A stretch of 64,000 bases of DNA from Duganella aquatilis. Its GTDB lineage: Bacteria; Pseudomonadota; Gammaproteobacteria; Burkholderiales; Burkholderiaceae_D. The number at the start of each line of letters is the position of its first letter. Positions within the stretch are counted from its first letter, which is position 1. A program made the position numbers and the translations under genes. This document shows, in pieces, positions 1 through 8,015 of the stretch. The notes beneath the pieces are model-generated. The model saw only the letters and a list, made by a program, of their open reading frames with translations, had not been told where the DNA came from and ran no database searches. The stretch lies in NCBI RefSeq assembly GCF_009674565.1, contig NZ_WKJL01000016.1, positions 79,849-143,848 on the forward strand, in the 5' to 3' direction.

Positions 1-709
1 GCGGTATGCCGATATCCACGCCGGCCTTGCAGTGGCCAAGGACGCCGGTGTCCAGCGTGTACTGGCTGACGCGTATCGGTGTCGTCAGGCGGCTGGTCTC
101 GCAGAGGATCTCGTGGCCCAGGCTGGGCGCGCGCAGCGGCTGGCTGTCCGCGCCGCGCAGCGCTTCGTACAGCGGCTGCTGCAGTGGCGTGAACGTGAAC
201 AGCGCCGCGCCGGTGTCGAATAGCGCATCCTGCGGCGGCTGGTCCGGCAGCGTGACCGGCACGACAATATGGCCGCCATCCCATCCTTCGTGGTGCACGT
301 ACTTGAATGGTGCGGCGGCGCTGTCGTCGCGCAGCGCGGCTTGCTCTGCGTAGGAAAAGCGCGCATGTTTCAGGTCGATGGTCAGCGTGCCGTGCTCGAA
401 GAAGGCGTTGCCCACGCTGCCCGCGCGCTCGCCGGCATGCACCGGCTGCGGCAGCAGGGCGCGCACCGTATGCGATGCGACTTCGATGTTCACTTCGCGG
501 CCAGGTGTGTCGGCGGGACGGGAGGAGGGGATGAACCGTCCGTTGGCGCCGGTGTCCAGCTGCACGAAGCTGTCGACGCCATCGACTTTCGCGGGCAGGA
601 AAATCGCGGCGTGCTTGAAGGCGCCGAAGCTCACCCAGCGGAAGTCGATCCACTCCGCAGCGCCGGCTGTCGGCGCGGCAAGCAGCAGGGCAATGAGCAG
701 CTTTTTCAT
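1..709 (-). CDS. Secreted retropepsin-like aspartic protease (partial, C-terminus outside window)
   Basis: The reading frame starts at an ATG at 709 and runs off the left edge, so about 236 residues are visible. It opens with a signal peptide (MKKLLIALLLAAPTAGA, then AEW). A catalytic-looking motif QLDTGAN follows near residue 52 and a second, similar FDTGAALF lies in the distal half. Two DTG motifs about 110 residues apart suggest two pseudo-symmetric retropepsin-like lobes in one chain, as in bacterial aspartyl-protease-like proteins; activity is inferred. Its ATG overlaps the stop codon of the upstream esterase (ATGA), so the two are translationally coupled. Together with the small membrane protein and the XRE regulator it forms one minus-strand operon. 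Substrate unknown. Confidence 0.7.
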   Translation of the reverse strand, partial: MKKLLIALLLAAPTAGAAEWIDFRWVSFGAFKHAAIFLPAKVDGVDSFVQLDTGANGRFIPSSRPADTPGREVNIEVASHTVRALLPQPVHAGERAGSVGNAFFEHGTLTIDLKHARFSYAEQAALRDDSAAAPFKYVHHEGWDGGHIVVPVTLPDQPPQDALFDTGAALFTFTPLQQPLYEALRGADSQPLRAPSLGHEILCETSRLTTPIRVSQYTLDTGVLGHCKAGVDIGIP

Positions 710-1701
710 GGCTGCGGCATGGCGTTCGAGATCTGCTGGAGCGAGACGTCGTAGCGGTACGGGATGTTGAGGTGGCCGTCGTCGAATTCTTCATGGACGT
801 GGCGGATACCTTGCTGCGTGAGCTTTTCGCAGAAGATGCGCGCGCCGAATTGCAGGTTGAATTCGTCGCGGCGGCCGGCGTCCACGAACAGTAGCTTGAG
901 CGAACGCAGCGCCTCGGCGTAGTGCTCGACCAGATGCACCGGGTCCCATTCCAGCCAACGCCGCCAGACAGCTTCGATGATTTCGCCGGTGTCCACATCG
1001 AACGGCAGGTCGAAGCCGTACGGCGAATCCGGATTGGGCGAGTAGCAGCTGGCCATGGCGATGGTGTTGAGCAGCGTGCTGTACGCCGCATCGCGCGGGC
1101 GGATGGTGCGCAGGTCGCGCAGGAAAGCGGCAAGGCCGCCTTCGCGCCTTTGCAGCTCGCGCACGCAGGCGATGAAGGCAGGCTTGTAGCACAGCTCAAA
1201 ATACATATCGCCGCTGTGCGACGCCGCCAGCCCGAACATGTCCGGATGGCGCATCGCCAGCATGACGGCGCCATAGCCGCCGGAGCTTTTGCCGACCACC
1301 GCGCGATGCGCCCGCTGCGCCTTGGTGCGGTAGCTGCGGTCGATGAACGGCACCAGTTCCTGCAGCAGGTGATCTTCATAACGTCCGGTGGCCGTGGAGT
1401 TGAGATACTGGCTGCCGCCGTAGCGCGTCAGGCAGTCCGGCATGACCAGTATCATCGGCTGCACGGCGCCGCTGGCGATCAAACGGTCCATGCGCTGCGC
1501 GATGTTCTCGTCCCATGGCGACTCGTTCATCAGCATGGCGCCGCGACTGTTGAAGCCGACCAGCACATACACCACCGGATAACGCCGCGCGCCATCTTCC
1601 TCATAGCCCGGCGGCAGATACACGCCGATCGTGCGGCGCACCGGATCGCCCAGCGCATTGCCGGCCAAAACAGCGCTGTCGATGTCGGCGGTGACGAACA
1701 T
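706..1701 (-). CDS. Alpha/beta-hydrolase, putative esterase family
   Basis: 331 residues, similar in layout to the esterase D/enterochelin-esterase type hydrolases. The nucleophile elbow is GKSSGG (GxSxG) in the middle of the protein, followed by the family-like MLAMRHPDMFG. An Asp in LLFVDAGRRDEF and a His in DDGHLN near the C-terminus are the probable remaining triad members. I see no convincing signal peptide, so it is probably cytoplasmic. The start ATG directly abuts the stop codon of the small membrane protein upstream, and the stop overlaps the start of the aspartic protease downstream. Substrate cannot be told from sequence. Confidence 0.75.
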   Translation of the reverse strand: MFVTADIDSAVLAGNALGDPVRRTIGVYLPPGYEEDGARRYPVVYVLVGFNSRGAMLMNESPWDENIAQRMDRLIASGAVQPMILVMPDCLTRYGGSQYLNSTATGRYEDHLLQELVPFIDRSYRTKAQRAHRAVVGKSSGGYGAVMLAMRHPDMFGLAASHSGDMYFELCYKPAFIACVRELQRREGGLAAFLRDLRTIRPRDAAYSTLLNTIAMASCYSPNPDSPYGFDLPFDVDTGEIIEAVWRRWLEWDPVHLVEHYAEALRSLKLLFVDAGRRDEFNLQFGARIFCEKLTQQGIRHVHEEFDDGHLNIPYRYDVSLQQISNAMPQP

Positions 1702-1932
1702 TTATTTGGCCACGACCTTGCGCAGGATTTCGTACAGCGCAAGCAGCAGCGCCACGATGGGGAAGGCGTCCACCACCACCGGCGGAATGGCGCCGATGTG
1801 GATCACGCGTTCCAGCAGCGTGTAGACGGTCAGGAAGATGAAGGCCGCAGCCAGCACCCATTGTTTTTGCACGGTGAAGACGCCGGAGCACGTGACGGTG
1901 CCGGCCAGACTGATGAGGGTTGCGATTTTCAT
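1702..1932 (-). CDS. Small membrane protein, unknown function
   Basis: 76 residues with two or three hydrophobic stretches (residues about 4-20, 24-40 and 50-68) and a basic C-terminus (RKVVAK), so an inner-membrane protein is likely. I do not recognise a family. It lies 4 bases after the XRE regulator's stop codon and directly before the esterase, so it should be co-transcribed with both. The tight spacing on both sides and the compact ATG-started frame support it as a real gene rather than a chance frame. Confidence 0.6.
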   Translation of the reverse strand: MKIATLISLAGTVTCSGVFTVQKQWVLAAAFIFLTVYTLLERVIHIGAIPPVVVDAFPIVALLLALYEILRKVVAK

Positions 1933-1936
1933 GCGT

Positions 1937-2683
1937 TTATTTGGTAGGTGCTGTACGGCGTAGCGCGGTGAACGCTGCGAATTCCCAGGAGCGGAATCCT
2001 ACCAGTAATGTAAAACCATCGCGTTCCGTTGACGCCAGCCGGCGGTCGCTCTGGTGCAGGCGCGCCAGTTCGCCGGCCATCTGCTGGATGCGGCCCACCA
2101 GTTCCTGTGCGCTGGGCAGCGACAGCCGCGCCGGCAGGCACAGCAGCGTCTCGCCGGCGCCGTCGAAACTGCCGCCGAAATAATCGTCCACCACGTGCTC
2201 GCGGAAGAACTGCTGCACCGGGCCGTCCGGCAGCCAGCGGAAGGCGTTGGAGACGCGCAGGCGGTAGCGGTTCAGCGGCTTCAGTTCAATCAGGCCCAGA
2301 CGGTCCAGCTCGGCCAGCAGGACGATGCATTCCGGTTCGGTCAGGTCGTAGGTTTCCAGCACCTGTTCCAGGGTCCAGTGGCCCAGGCAGCAGATGGCCA
2401 TCAGCAGCAGGTTGGGATTGGCCAGCAGCGACTTTTCCTGCGTCAGCGTGAGGCGGTCGGCTTGCGGCGTGGCGTCGGCGGCGCCGCGCAGCACGTCTTC
2501 CATCGGAATGCTGGCGGCCTTGCAGATCTGCGCCAGCCGCGACAGCGACATGTCCTGCTGCCCGAACATGCGCTTGACGCTGGATTCGCTCATCGAAATC
2601 CGTTCGGCCAGCATTTTGTAGGTGACGCCGGCGGTCCGCATCTGGGTCCGCAGCACTTGCAACAGCAATTCCGGTGAACTCAT
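1937..2683 (-). CDS. XRE-type helix-turn-helix transcriptional regulator
   Basis: 248 residues. Residues about 5-65 form a Cro/C1-type HTH (MLAERISMSESSVKRMFG is the recognition-helix region, followed by LSRLAQIC). The remaining 180 residues are a larger sensor or oligomerisation part containing a second winged-helix-like stretch (TLEQVLETYDLTEPECIVLL), seen in one-component XRE regulators of beta-proteobacteria. It is the first gene of the operon with the small membrane protein, esterase and aspartic protease, and diverges from the outer-membrane protein genes. A perfect inverted repeat 25 bases upstream of its start is the likely operator, suggesting autoregulation. Ligand unknown. Confidence 0.8.
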   Translation of the reverse strand: MSSPELLLQVLRTQMRTAGVTYKMLAERISMSESSVKRMFGQQDMSLSRLAQICKAASIPMEDVLRGAADATPQADRLTLTQEKSLLANPNLLLMAICCLGHWTLEQVLETYDLTEPECIVLLAELDRLGLIELKPLNRYRLRVSNAFRWLPDGPVQQFFREHVVDDYFGGSFDGAGETLLCLPARLSLPSAQELVGRIQQMAGELARLHQSDRRLASTERDGFTLLVGFRSWEFAAFTALRRTAPTK

Positions 2684-2707
2684 ATTTCTGCCTTACAAAA
2701 ATAACAA

Positions 2708-2726
2708 GGTATCGTAACACGATACC
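2708..2726. promoter_or_regulatory. Perfect inverted repeat, candidate operator of the XRE regulator
   Basis: GGTATCG-TAACA-CGATACC is a perfect 7-base inverted repeat with a 5-base spacer, between the divergent XRE gene (start 2683) and the outer-membrane protein gene (start 2852). Its dyad symmetry fits a dimeric HTH protein. Binding by the neighbouring regulator is inference from position. Confidence 0.5.
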
Positions 2727-2794
2727 CAGCGGTGTGAAAACCTGCGCTTGGAATAATCCAATAGTACATTGCCTTGGCGTGAAGCACACTGCAA

Positions 2795-2824
2795 GATGTC
2801 GCCCCTCGCAGAAGGGGCGACATC
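2795..2824 (+). other. Strong 12-bp hairpin in the leader of the outer-membrane protein gene
   Basis: GATGTCGCCCCT and AGGGGCGACATC pair perfectly around a 6-base loop (CGCAGA), ending 27 bases before the ATG at 2852. There is no T-tract, so it does not look like an intrinsic terminator. It may protect the 5' end of the mRNA or act in post-transcriptional control. Confidence 0.5.
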
Positions 2825-2851
2825 AGGACTCACCTCAAAGTAAGGGAAATC

Positions 2852-3484
2852 ATGGCTTCTATATTGAAACTCTCATGTGGCTTGCTGCTGCTGGCCGCCT
2901 TCAGCGCCGGCGCGCAGGAAAGCTCGCCGTATTACGTCGGCGCCGATGTCGGCTTCAGCAGCCAATACAAGGACCTGCGCTGCCGGACCGACAACGACTG
3001 CGACGCGCATGGCGATTTCAGCGGACGCCTGTACGGCGGCTACACGCTGGGCAGCAACCAGCTGTTTGGCTTGCGCAATACGAATTCGCTGGAACTCAGC
3101 GCCTTTGGCTTTGGCCATGCCCGCAGCGTGATCCAGGCCGCCGATTCTTTTTACCTGAACGGTAAAAGCAAGGTCTACGGCGGCTCGCTGAATTATGTGT
3201 CGGGACTGGAACTCACGCAGGGCCTGTCGCTGCAGAGCAAGGTCGGCCTGAGCCTGGCGCGCAGCAGCGTGCAGTACGCCACCATGACCGGCTTCGACAA
3301 CTACGGCGCCAGCGGCAGCGTGCGGCATAACCGCATCGGCGTGAATTATGGCCTGGGCCTGTCGTATGCGCTGGATAAGAACTGGTCGCTGCATGGCGAC
3401 TGGCTGCACGTGCCGGTCAAGCTGGGCGCCGGCGACAAGACCAGCGTCAACATGTATTCCGTGGGCGTGGGCTACGGCTTCTAA
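2852..3484 (+). CDS. Outer-membrane beta-barrel protein (OmpA-like/porin-like small barrel)
   Basis: 210 residues with a clear signal peptide (LLLLAAFSAGA, cleavage before QESS). Alternating hydrophobic beta strands follow, with YYVGADVGF at the mature N-terminus and the terminal GVGYGF ending in Phe, typical of an outer-membrane barrel recognised by the BAM complex. Size suggests an eight-stranded barrel. Two Cys in CRTDNDC may form a surface-loop disulfide. RBS TAAGGG lies 5-10 bases before the ATG. It is followed after 16 bases by a paralogue sharing the YVGAD N-terminus and GSxQLFG strand, so the pair looks like a tandem duplication. Cargo or binding function unknown. Confidence 0.7.
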   Translation: MASILKLSCGLLLLAAFSAGAQESSPYYVGADVGFSSQYKDLRCRTDNDCDAHGDFSGRLYGGYTLGSNQLFGLRNTNSLELSAFGFGHARSVIQAADSFYLNGKSKVYGGSLNYVSGLELTQGLSLQSKVGLSLARSSVQYATMTGFDNYGASGSVRHNRIGVNYGLGLSYALDKNWSLHGDWLHVPVKLGAGDKTSVNMYSVGVGYGF

Positions 3485-3500
3485 CTTCGTGGAGGATGGG

Positions 3501-4061
3501 ATGAAAACACTTGTTGCGGGACTGATCGCGTTGGGCGTCATGGGCTGCGCCAGCGCCGCCGATGATCAACCATGGTATGTCGGCGCCGATGCCGGCCTGG
3601 GCGGCAATTACCGGCAGGACGGCGGCAACGGCCGCGTCTACGTCGGCTATCAGCTGGGCAGCGCGCAGCTGTTCGGCATGGAACTCGTCAACGCGGCCGA
3701 GGCGCAGCTCTACAAGCTGCACTTCCGTGCCGACGTGAGCTGGGGCGGCTACGTCACCCGCCGGGAAGTGCGGGTGGACGGCAGCGCGCTTGCCTGGGCG
3801 CCGACGCTGAAGGTGAACGACCGGGTCGCGGTTGCGGGACGGTTGGGCGTGGCCTACAACCATGCCAACGTGCGCGAGCCGGGCAGCGAATATGCCAGCA
3901 CGTATACCAAGGTGGCGCCGCTGGCCAGCCTCGGCGCGTCCTATGCGTTGAGCAACAACGTCAGGCTGCGGGCGGATGTCGGATACACGCAGGTCAAGAT
4001 CGGCGACAGGGAAAACGTCGATCACGCCATGCTGTCGACCGGCGTGTCGGTCGGCTTCTGA
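3501..4061 (+). CDS. Outer-membrane beta-barrel protein, paralogue of the upstream gene
   Basis: 186 residues starting at the ATG preceded by GGAGGATGGG. Signal peptide up to about residue 20 (GVMGCASA, then ADDQ). The Cys in VMGC does not sit in a good lipobox, so ordinary signal peptidase I cleavage after ASA is more likely. The mature start WYVGADAGL and the strand YQLGSAQLFGM match the preceding gene, and the C-terminus STGVSVGF has the terminal aromatic residue of outer-membrane barrels. Probably co-transcribed with its neighbour; transcription likely ends at the hairpin at 4074-4099. Confidence 0.68.
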   Translation: MKTLVAGLIALGVMGCASAADDQPWYVGADAGLGGNYRQDGGNGRVYVGYQLGSAQLFGMELVNAAEAQLYKLHFRADVSWGGYVTRREVRVDGSALAWAPTLKVNDRVAVAGRLGVAYNHANVREPGSEYASTYTKVAPLASLGASYALSNNVRLRADVGYTQVKIGDRENVDHAMLSTGVSVGF

Positions 4062-4073
4062 GGATAACCCGAG

Positions 4074-4099
4074 AGCGGGCGCCACCACCGGCGCCCGCT
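4074..4099. terminator. Hairpin between convergent genes, probable terminator
   Basis: AGCGGGCGCC-ACCACC-GGCGCCCGCT is a perfect 10-bp stem lying between the convergent barrel gene and hslU. Only a weak T/A-rich tail (TTTAATTAAA) follows on the plus strand, so strength is uncertain. Confidence 0.6.
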
Positions 4100-4109
4100 G
4101 ACGGTTTAA

Positions 4110-5444
4110 TTAAAGCACGTAGCGCGACAGGTCTTCGTTGACCGCCAGCGCATCCAGGCGCGCGTTCACATAGGCGGCATCGACCACGATGGTTTTGCCG
4201 CTGTCTTCGCTGGCCGTGAAGGACAGTTCTTCCAGCAGTTTTTCCATCACCGTGTACAGCCGGCGGGCGCCGATATTTTCGGTGCGCTCGTTGACCGAGT
4301 AGGCGATTTCCGCCAGGCGGGTAATGCCTTCCTGCGCGAATTCCAGCTTGACGTCTTCGGTCGCCAGCAGGGCTTCGTACTGCTTGGTCAGGCAGGCGTC
4401 GGTCGCGGTCAGGATGCGTTCGAAGTCGGCGATCGACAGCGATTCCAGTTCCACACGGATCGGGAAGCGGCCCTGCAACTCGGGAATCAGGTCCGACGGC
4501 TTGGCCAGGTGGAACGCGCCCGAAGCGATGAACAGGATGTGGTCGGTCTTGATCATGCCGTACTTGGTGTTGACGGTCGTGCCCTCCACCAGCGGCAGCA
4601 GGTCGCGCTGGACGCCGGCGCGCGAGACATCGGCGCCGCCCACTTCCGAGCGCGACGCGATCTTATCGATCTCGTCCAGGAACACGATGCCGTTCTGCTC
4701 GACGTTCTGGATGGCCTTCTGCTTCATCTCGTCTTCGTTGATGAGCTTGGCGGCTTCCTCGTCGATCAGGAACTTCATCGCTTCGGCGATCTTGACCTTG
4801 CGCGCCTTCTTGCGCTGCGCGCCGATGCCGGAGAACATCGACTTGATCTGCTCGGTCATTTCCTCCATGCCCGGCGGCGCCATGATTTCCATCTGCGGAC
4901 CGTTCTCGGCCAGCTCGATTTCGATTTCCTTGTCGTTCAACTCGCCTTCGCGCAGACGCTTGCGGAAGGTCTGGCGCGTGCTGTCGTCCTTCGGCGCTTC
5001 GGCGCCCGACGGCGTGAAGCCGAAGTCGCGCGCCGGCGGCAGCAGGATGTCGAGCACGCGGTCTTCGGCGGCGTCTTCGGCGCGGGTGCGCACCTTGGCC
5101 ATCTCGGACTGGCGGGTCTGCTTGACGCCGATGTCGATCAGGTCGCGGATGATGGTGTCGACGTCGCGGCCGACATAGCCCACCTCGGTGAACTTGGTGG
5201 CCTCGATCTTGATGAAGGGGGCGTCGGCCAGCTTGGCCAGGCGGCGCGCGATCTCGGTCTTGCCGACGCCGGTCGGGCCGATCATCAGGATGTTTTTCGG
5301 CGTGATTTCATGGCGCAGCGGTTCTTCCACCTGCTGACGGCGCCAGCGGTTGCGCAGCGCGATGGCGACCGCCTTCTTGGCCTTGCCCTGGCCAACCACG
5401 TGTTTGTCGAGTTCGCCGACGATTTCCTGTGGAGTCATGTTCAT
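4110..5444 (-). CDS. hslU: HslU, ATPase subunit of the HslUV (ClpYQ) protease
   Basis: 444 residues from the start MNMTPQEIVGELDKHVVGQ, matching the family N-terminus; an upstream in-frame extension lies inside hslV and is rejected. AAA+ features: Walker A GPTGVGKT (residues 56-63), the pore-loop sequence EVGYVGRDV, Walker B VFLDEIDKIA, sensor-type IASGAFH, and the C-terminal tail LSRYVL that docks into HslV. It unfolds substrates and feeds them to the HslV peptidase. Its ATG overlaps the hslV stop (ATGA), the conserved hslV-hslU order. Cytoplasmic; usually heat-shock induced, though I did not identify a sigma-32 promoter here. Confidence 0.97.
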   Translation of the reverse strand: MNMTPQEIVGELDKHVVGQGKAKKAVAIALRNRWRRQQVEEPLRHEITPKNILMIGPTGVGKTEIARRLAKLADAPFIKIEATKFTEVGYVGRDVDTIIRDLIDIGVKQTRQSEMAKVRTRAEDAAEDRVLDILLPPARDFGFTPSGAEAPKDDSTRQTFRKRLREGELNDKEIEIELAENGPQMEIMAPPGMEEMTEQIKSMFSGIGAQRKKARKVKIAEAMKFLIDEEAAKLINEDEMKQKAIQNVEQNGIVFLDEIDKIASRSEVGGADVSRAGVQRDLLPLVEGTTVNTKYGMIKTDHILFIASGAFHLAKPSDLIPELQGRFPIRVELESLSIADFERILTATDACLTKQYEALLATEDVKLEFAQEGITRLAEIAYSVNERTENIGARRLYTVMEKLLEELSFTASEDSGKTIVVDAAYVNARLDALAVNEDLSRYVL

Positions 5445-5983
5445 GCTGGATCCAGTGTTTCGATGATGTGGTTCAGATTGGTGTAGATGCACAGCTCACC
5501 GGCGATCGTCAGTGATTTTTTGACGACTTCCGCCGGCGACAGTTCCGTGTTCTCGACCAGCGCCTTGGCGGCCGACTGGGCGTAGGTGCCGCCGGAGCCG
5601 ATGGCGCCAACGCCGTCTTCCGGTTCCAGCACGTCGCCGTTGCCGGTGATGACCAGCGTCGATTCGCTGTCGGCCACCAGCAGCATGGCTTCCAGGCGGC
5701 GCAGCACGCGGTCGGTGCGCCAGTCCTTGGCCAGTTCGACCGAGGCGCGCAGCAGATTGCCCTGGTGTTTTTCCAGCTTGCCTTCAAAGCGGTCAAGCAG
5801 GGTGAAGGCGTCGGCGGTGCCGCCGGCGAAGCCGACCAGGACTTTGCCCTGGTAGACCTTGCGCACTTTGCGGGCCGTGCCCTTCATGACGATATTGCCC
5901 AGCGTAACCTGGCCGTCGCCGCCCAGCGCGACTTCCTTGCCGCGGCGCACGCACAGGATGGTGGTGCCGTGAAATTGTTCCAT
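5441..5983 (-). CDS. hslV: HslV, peptidase subunit of the HslUV protease
   Basis: 180 residues. The N-terminus MEQFHG-TTIL carries the short pro-sequence seen in beta-proteobacterial HslV; cleavage before Thr7 would expose the catalytic N-terminal threonine. GGDGQVTLGN and GFAGGTADAF are proteasome-beta-like family motifs, and AIGSGGTYAQSAA is the conserved loop. Position 11 is Cys (TTILCVRRG), where I recall Ser or similar in relatives. RBS GAGGTAACT lies just before the ATG. Forms a double hexamer capped by HslU. Confidence 0.97.
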   Translation of the reverse strand: MEQFHGTTILCVRRGKEVALGGDGQVTLGNIVMKGTARKVRKVYQGKVLVGFAGGTADAFTLLDRFEGKLEKHQGNLLRASVELAKDWRTDRVLRRLEAMLLVADSESTLVITGNGDVLEPEDGVGAIGSGGTYAQSAAKALVENTELSPAEVVKKSLTIAGELCIYTNLNHIIETLDPA

Positions 5984-6052
5984 AGTTACCTCAAAGTAAT
6001 GATGCAGACTGCGTCAAGACTGAAAAGTGGGGCTGGAAAACGAAATTGCAAG

Positions 6053-7360
6053 TTAGTACTTGTGGGGATAAATTCTTGCCAAAGAAGCATAACCCAGCAG
6101 GCGCAGCAGCGCGGTGACCAGGTGGTTGACGTCGCGGAAGGCGATCTTGCGGCCCGGCTCGGCGTCGGCCAGCGCCTGCAGCACGCCGTGCAGCTGGATC
6201 GCGCTCGGGTAGTCGATGCGCGTCAGGCGCGAGCAGTCGAACACCAGCGCCGGATACGCTTCAGCATACTGCCGGATGCCCGGCAGTAAAGGGCCAAGTT
6301 GATGTTCTATGATCGGCGGCAACATAAAGCGGTCGGGCGAGGCCGACACGTGTTGCGCCGGCGCCATCGCCACCTTGTGCGGCGGCGCGAACGAGGGCGG
6401 CGACACCTCGAAGGTCACGCAGTAGTCCATGGCCGCGTGTTCGAATTCCTTTTCGCGGTTTTGCAGCTGCAGCAGTTCCAGCAGCAGCAGCCACGGCGCT
6501 TCGCCATCGTCGCGGCGGCCGACCGCGATGCCGTCGCGCAGCCGCGCCGCCAGCGCCGGCGCGCCGACCAGGATCAGTTCGCGCTGGCCGGCCTGCAACT
6601 GGCGCAGCGTGGCCAGCAGCAGCGTGCAGCCTTCGGCGTCCACCGCCGTCACGCGGCTGAATTCGAGGCGCAGCACCGGGCTGGCGTCGGCCTGCTGGCG
6701 CAGGCGCTCCAGCTGCGGGGCGATGTGCCCGTCCAGCACGCCGGACAGCGCGGCGGTGGGCGTCAGGCCGGCCCAGTCCGGCGAGGCGGCCGCCAGCTGG
6801 GCCGGCGCCTGCCACGGTGGTGGCGAGGTTTCAAAGGTGCTGGCGTAGTCGATCGACAGGTTGTCGAAGGCGTCGTGCTGGCCGCTGGCCTGGTACAGGT
6901 CGAACAGCATCCACCAGGCGCTGCGGTCGCTGTTGTGGCCGCTGGTGGCGGCCACCGCCTCGGTCAGCATCTGCTGCGCCACGGCGGCCTGGCCGTTGGC
7001 GTACAGGATGGCGATTTCCTCGACCACCGGCGCGCAGTCGTCGGCGGCGGCCAGCGGCAGTTCTTCGCTCAGCAGCAGGGTGGTGGGGAAGTCGTCCGGC
7101 ACGTCGTTGTCGCCAGCGCTGGCGGCGCGGGCTGGGCGCTGGCTGCCCCAGGCCGGTTCCGGCAGATTGAAAATGTCGGCTTCCATCGCCGATTCGATGG
7201 CATCGATCTTCATGGCGGTGGCGCGGGCGATCTCGCGCTGGCGCGCTTGCTGGTGTTGGCGCTCCAGTTCGCTATTTGCGGCCAGCCGTGCCTGCTCGTC
7301 GTCGGTCAGCGGCGGCAGCGTGTCGGCTTTTTTGAAGAGAGAGAACAATCCCATCGCCAT
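6053..7360 (-). CDS. STAS-domain protein (anti-sigma-antagonist-like), unknown partner
   Basis: 435 residues beginning MAMGLFSLFKKAD (a second ATG at 7354 is possible). A charged, coiled-coil-like N-terminal region is followed by two STAS-like halves. The first includes LRLEFSRVTAVDAEGCTLLL and LILVGAPALAARL; the second ends with LVFDCSRLTRIDYPSAIQL and IAFRDVNHLV. Between them lie TPR-like stretches with DYCVTFEVSPP and a parallel DYASTFETSPP, so the protein seems internally duplicated. STAS domains bind kinases or sensors and can be phosphorylated on Ser or Thr, but no partner kinase is nearby. It sits 69 bases upstream of hslV on the same strand. Cytoplasmic, no membrane segment. Confidence 0.7.
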   Translation of the reverse strand: MAMGLFSLFKKADTLPPLTDDEQARLAANSELERQHQQARQREIARATAMKIDAIESAMEADIFNLPEPAWGSQRPARAASAGDNDVPDDFPTTLLLSEELPLAAADDCAPVVEEIAILYANGQAAVAQQMLTEAVAATSGHNSDRSAWWMLFDLYQASGQHDAFDNLSIDYASTFETSPPPWQAPAQLAAASPDWAGLTPTAALSGVLDGHIAPQLERLRQQADASPVLRLEFSRVTAVDAEGCTLLLATLRQLQAGQRELILVGAPALAARLRDGIAVGRRDDGEAPWLLLLELLQLQNREKEFEHAAMDYCVTFEVSPPSFAPPHKVAMAPAQHVSASPDRFMLPPIIEHQLGPLLPGIRQYAEAYPALVFDCSRLTRIDYPSAIQLHGVLQALADAEPGRKIAFRDVNHLVTALLRLLGYASLARIYPHKY

Positions 7361-7422
7361 AGTGTAGCCGGAAGCGCCGCGTTTGCCGCAGCATGTATCA
7401 AACGGGAAATGAAAATTTACGT

Positions 7423-7457
7423 AAAAAAAGCACGCGGTGTCAGGCGCGTGCTTTTTT
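7423..7457 (-). terminator. Intrinsic terminator of dksA
   Basis: A-tract, GCACGCG, short loop, CGCGTGC, T-tract. Read on the minus strand it is a GC stem followed by seven T just downstream of the dksA stop at 7475. The flanking A and T tracts on both sides could let it act in both directions. Confidence 0.85.
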
Positions 7458-7474
7458 GTCGGGCGTGGACGGGA

Positions 7475-7921
7475 TTAATCGCCGTACAGCTTCTGCTTCA
7501 GTTCGCGGCGTTGCTGGGCTTCCAGCGACAGCGTCGCGGTCGGACGGGCGATCAGGCGTGGAATGCCGATCGGTTCGCCGGTTTCTTCGCACCAGCCATA
7601 GTCGTTGGCGTCGATCGCCGCGATCGATTGCTGGACTTTTTTCAGCAGCTTGCGCTCGCGGTCGCGGGTGCGCAGTTCCAGCGCGTGTTCTTCTTCGATG
7701 GTGGCGCGGTCGGCCGGGTCCGGCACCAGCACGGTTTCGCGCAGGTGTTCGGTGGTTTCGCCGGCGTTTTTCAGCAGCTCTTTTTCCAGCTGTTGCAGCT
7801 TGGCCTTGAAGAAAGCCATTTGCGCTGGGTTCATATAGTCCTTGTCATCCATCTTCAGAATTTCTTCTTCGGTCAGGATGCGCTCGGCGGCGGCGGGGGT
7901 CGATTTATTAGTTTTGGTCAT
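7475..7921 (-). CDS. dksA: DksA, RNA polymerase-binding transcription factor (Cys-poor zinc-finger variant)
   Basis: 148 residues starting at ATG 7921 (MTKTNKSTPAA); a longer frame needs a TTG start. DksA binds the RNA polymerase secondary channel and works with ppGpp to repress rRNA promoters and activate amino acid genes. The coiled-coil tip has the DxxDxA motif (D68, D71, A73). The C-terminal finger, normally four Cys, is here C111-x2-T114 and S132-x2-A135, the C/T/S/A pattern described for zinc-independent DksA paralogues such as Pseudomonas DksA2. The C-terminus LKQKLYGD is family-like. Upstream on the same strand lies a CobW-type GTPase linked in general to zinc homeostasis. A strong terminator follows. 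Confidence 0.93.
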   Translation of the reverse strand: MTKTNKSTPAAAERILTEEEILKMDDKDYMNPAQMAFFKAKLQQLEKELLKNAGETTEHLRETVLVPDPADRATIEEEHALELRTRDRERKLLKKVQQSIAAIDANDYGWCEETGEPIGIPRLIARPTATLSLEAQQRRELKQKLYGD

Positions 7922-8015
7922 AACTTCGCTTACCTTCGATACGACAGAGTTTTCAATCAAATTAATCAGCCCGAATTTTGTGGCTATTTAACCATCCCCA
8001 CAAAACCGGGATAGT

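Noticed and set aside
3501..3563. Lipoprotein signal in the second barrel (VMGC)
   Set aside because: Met at -2 is poor for a lipobox and a normal cleavage site ASA follows. The rest is an outer-membrane barrel.
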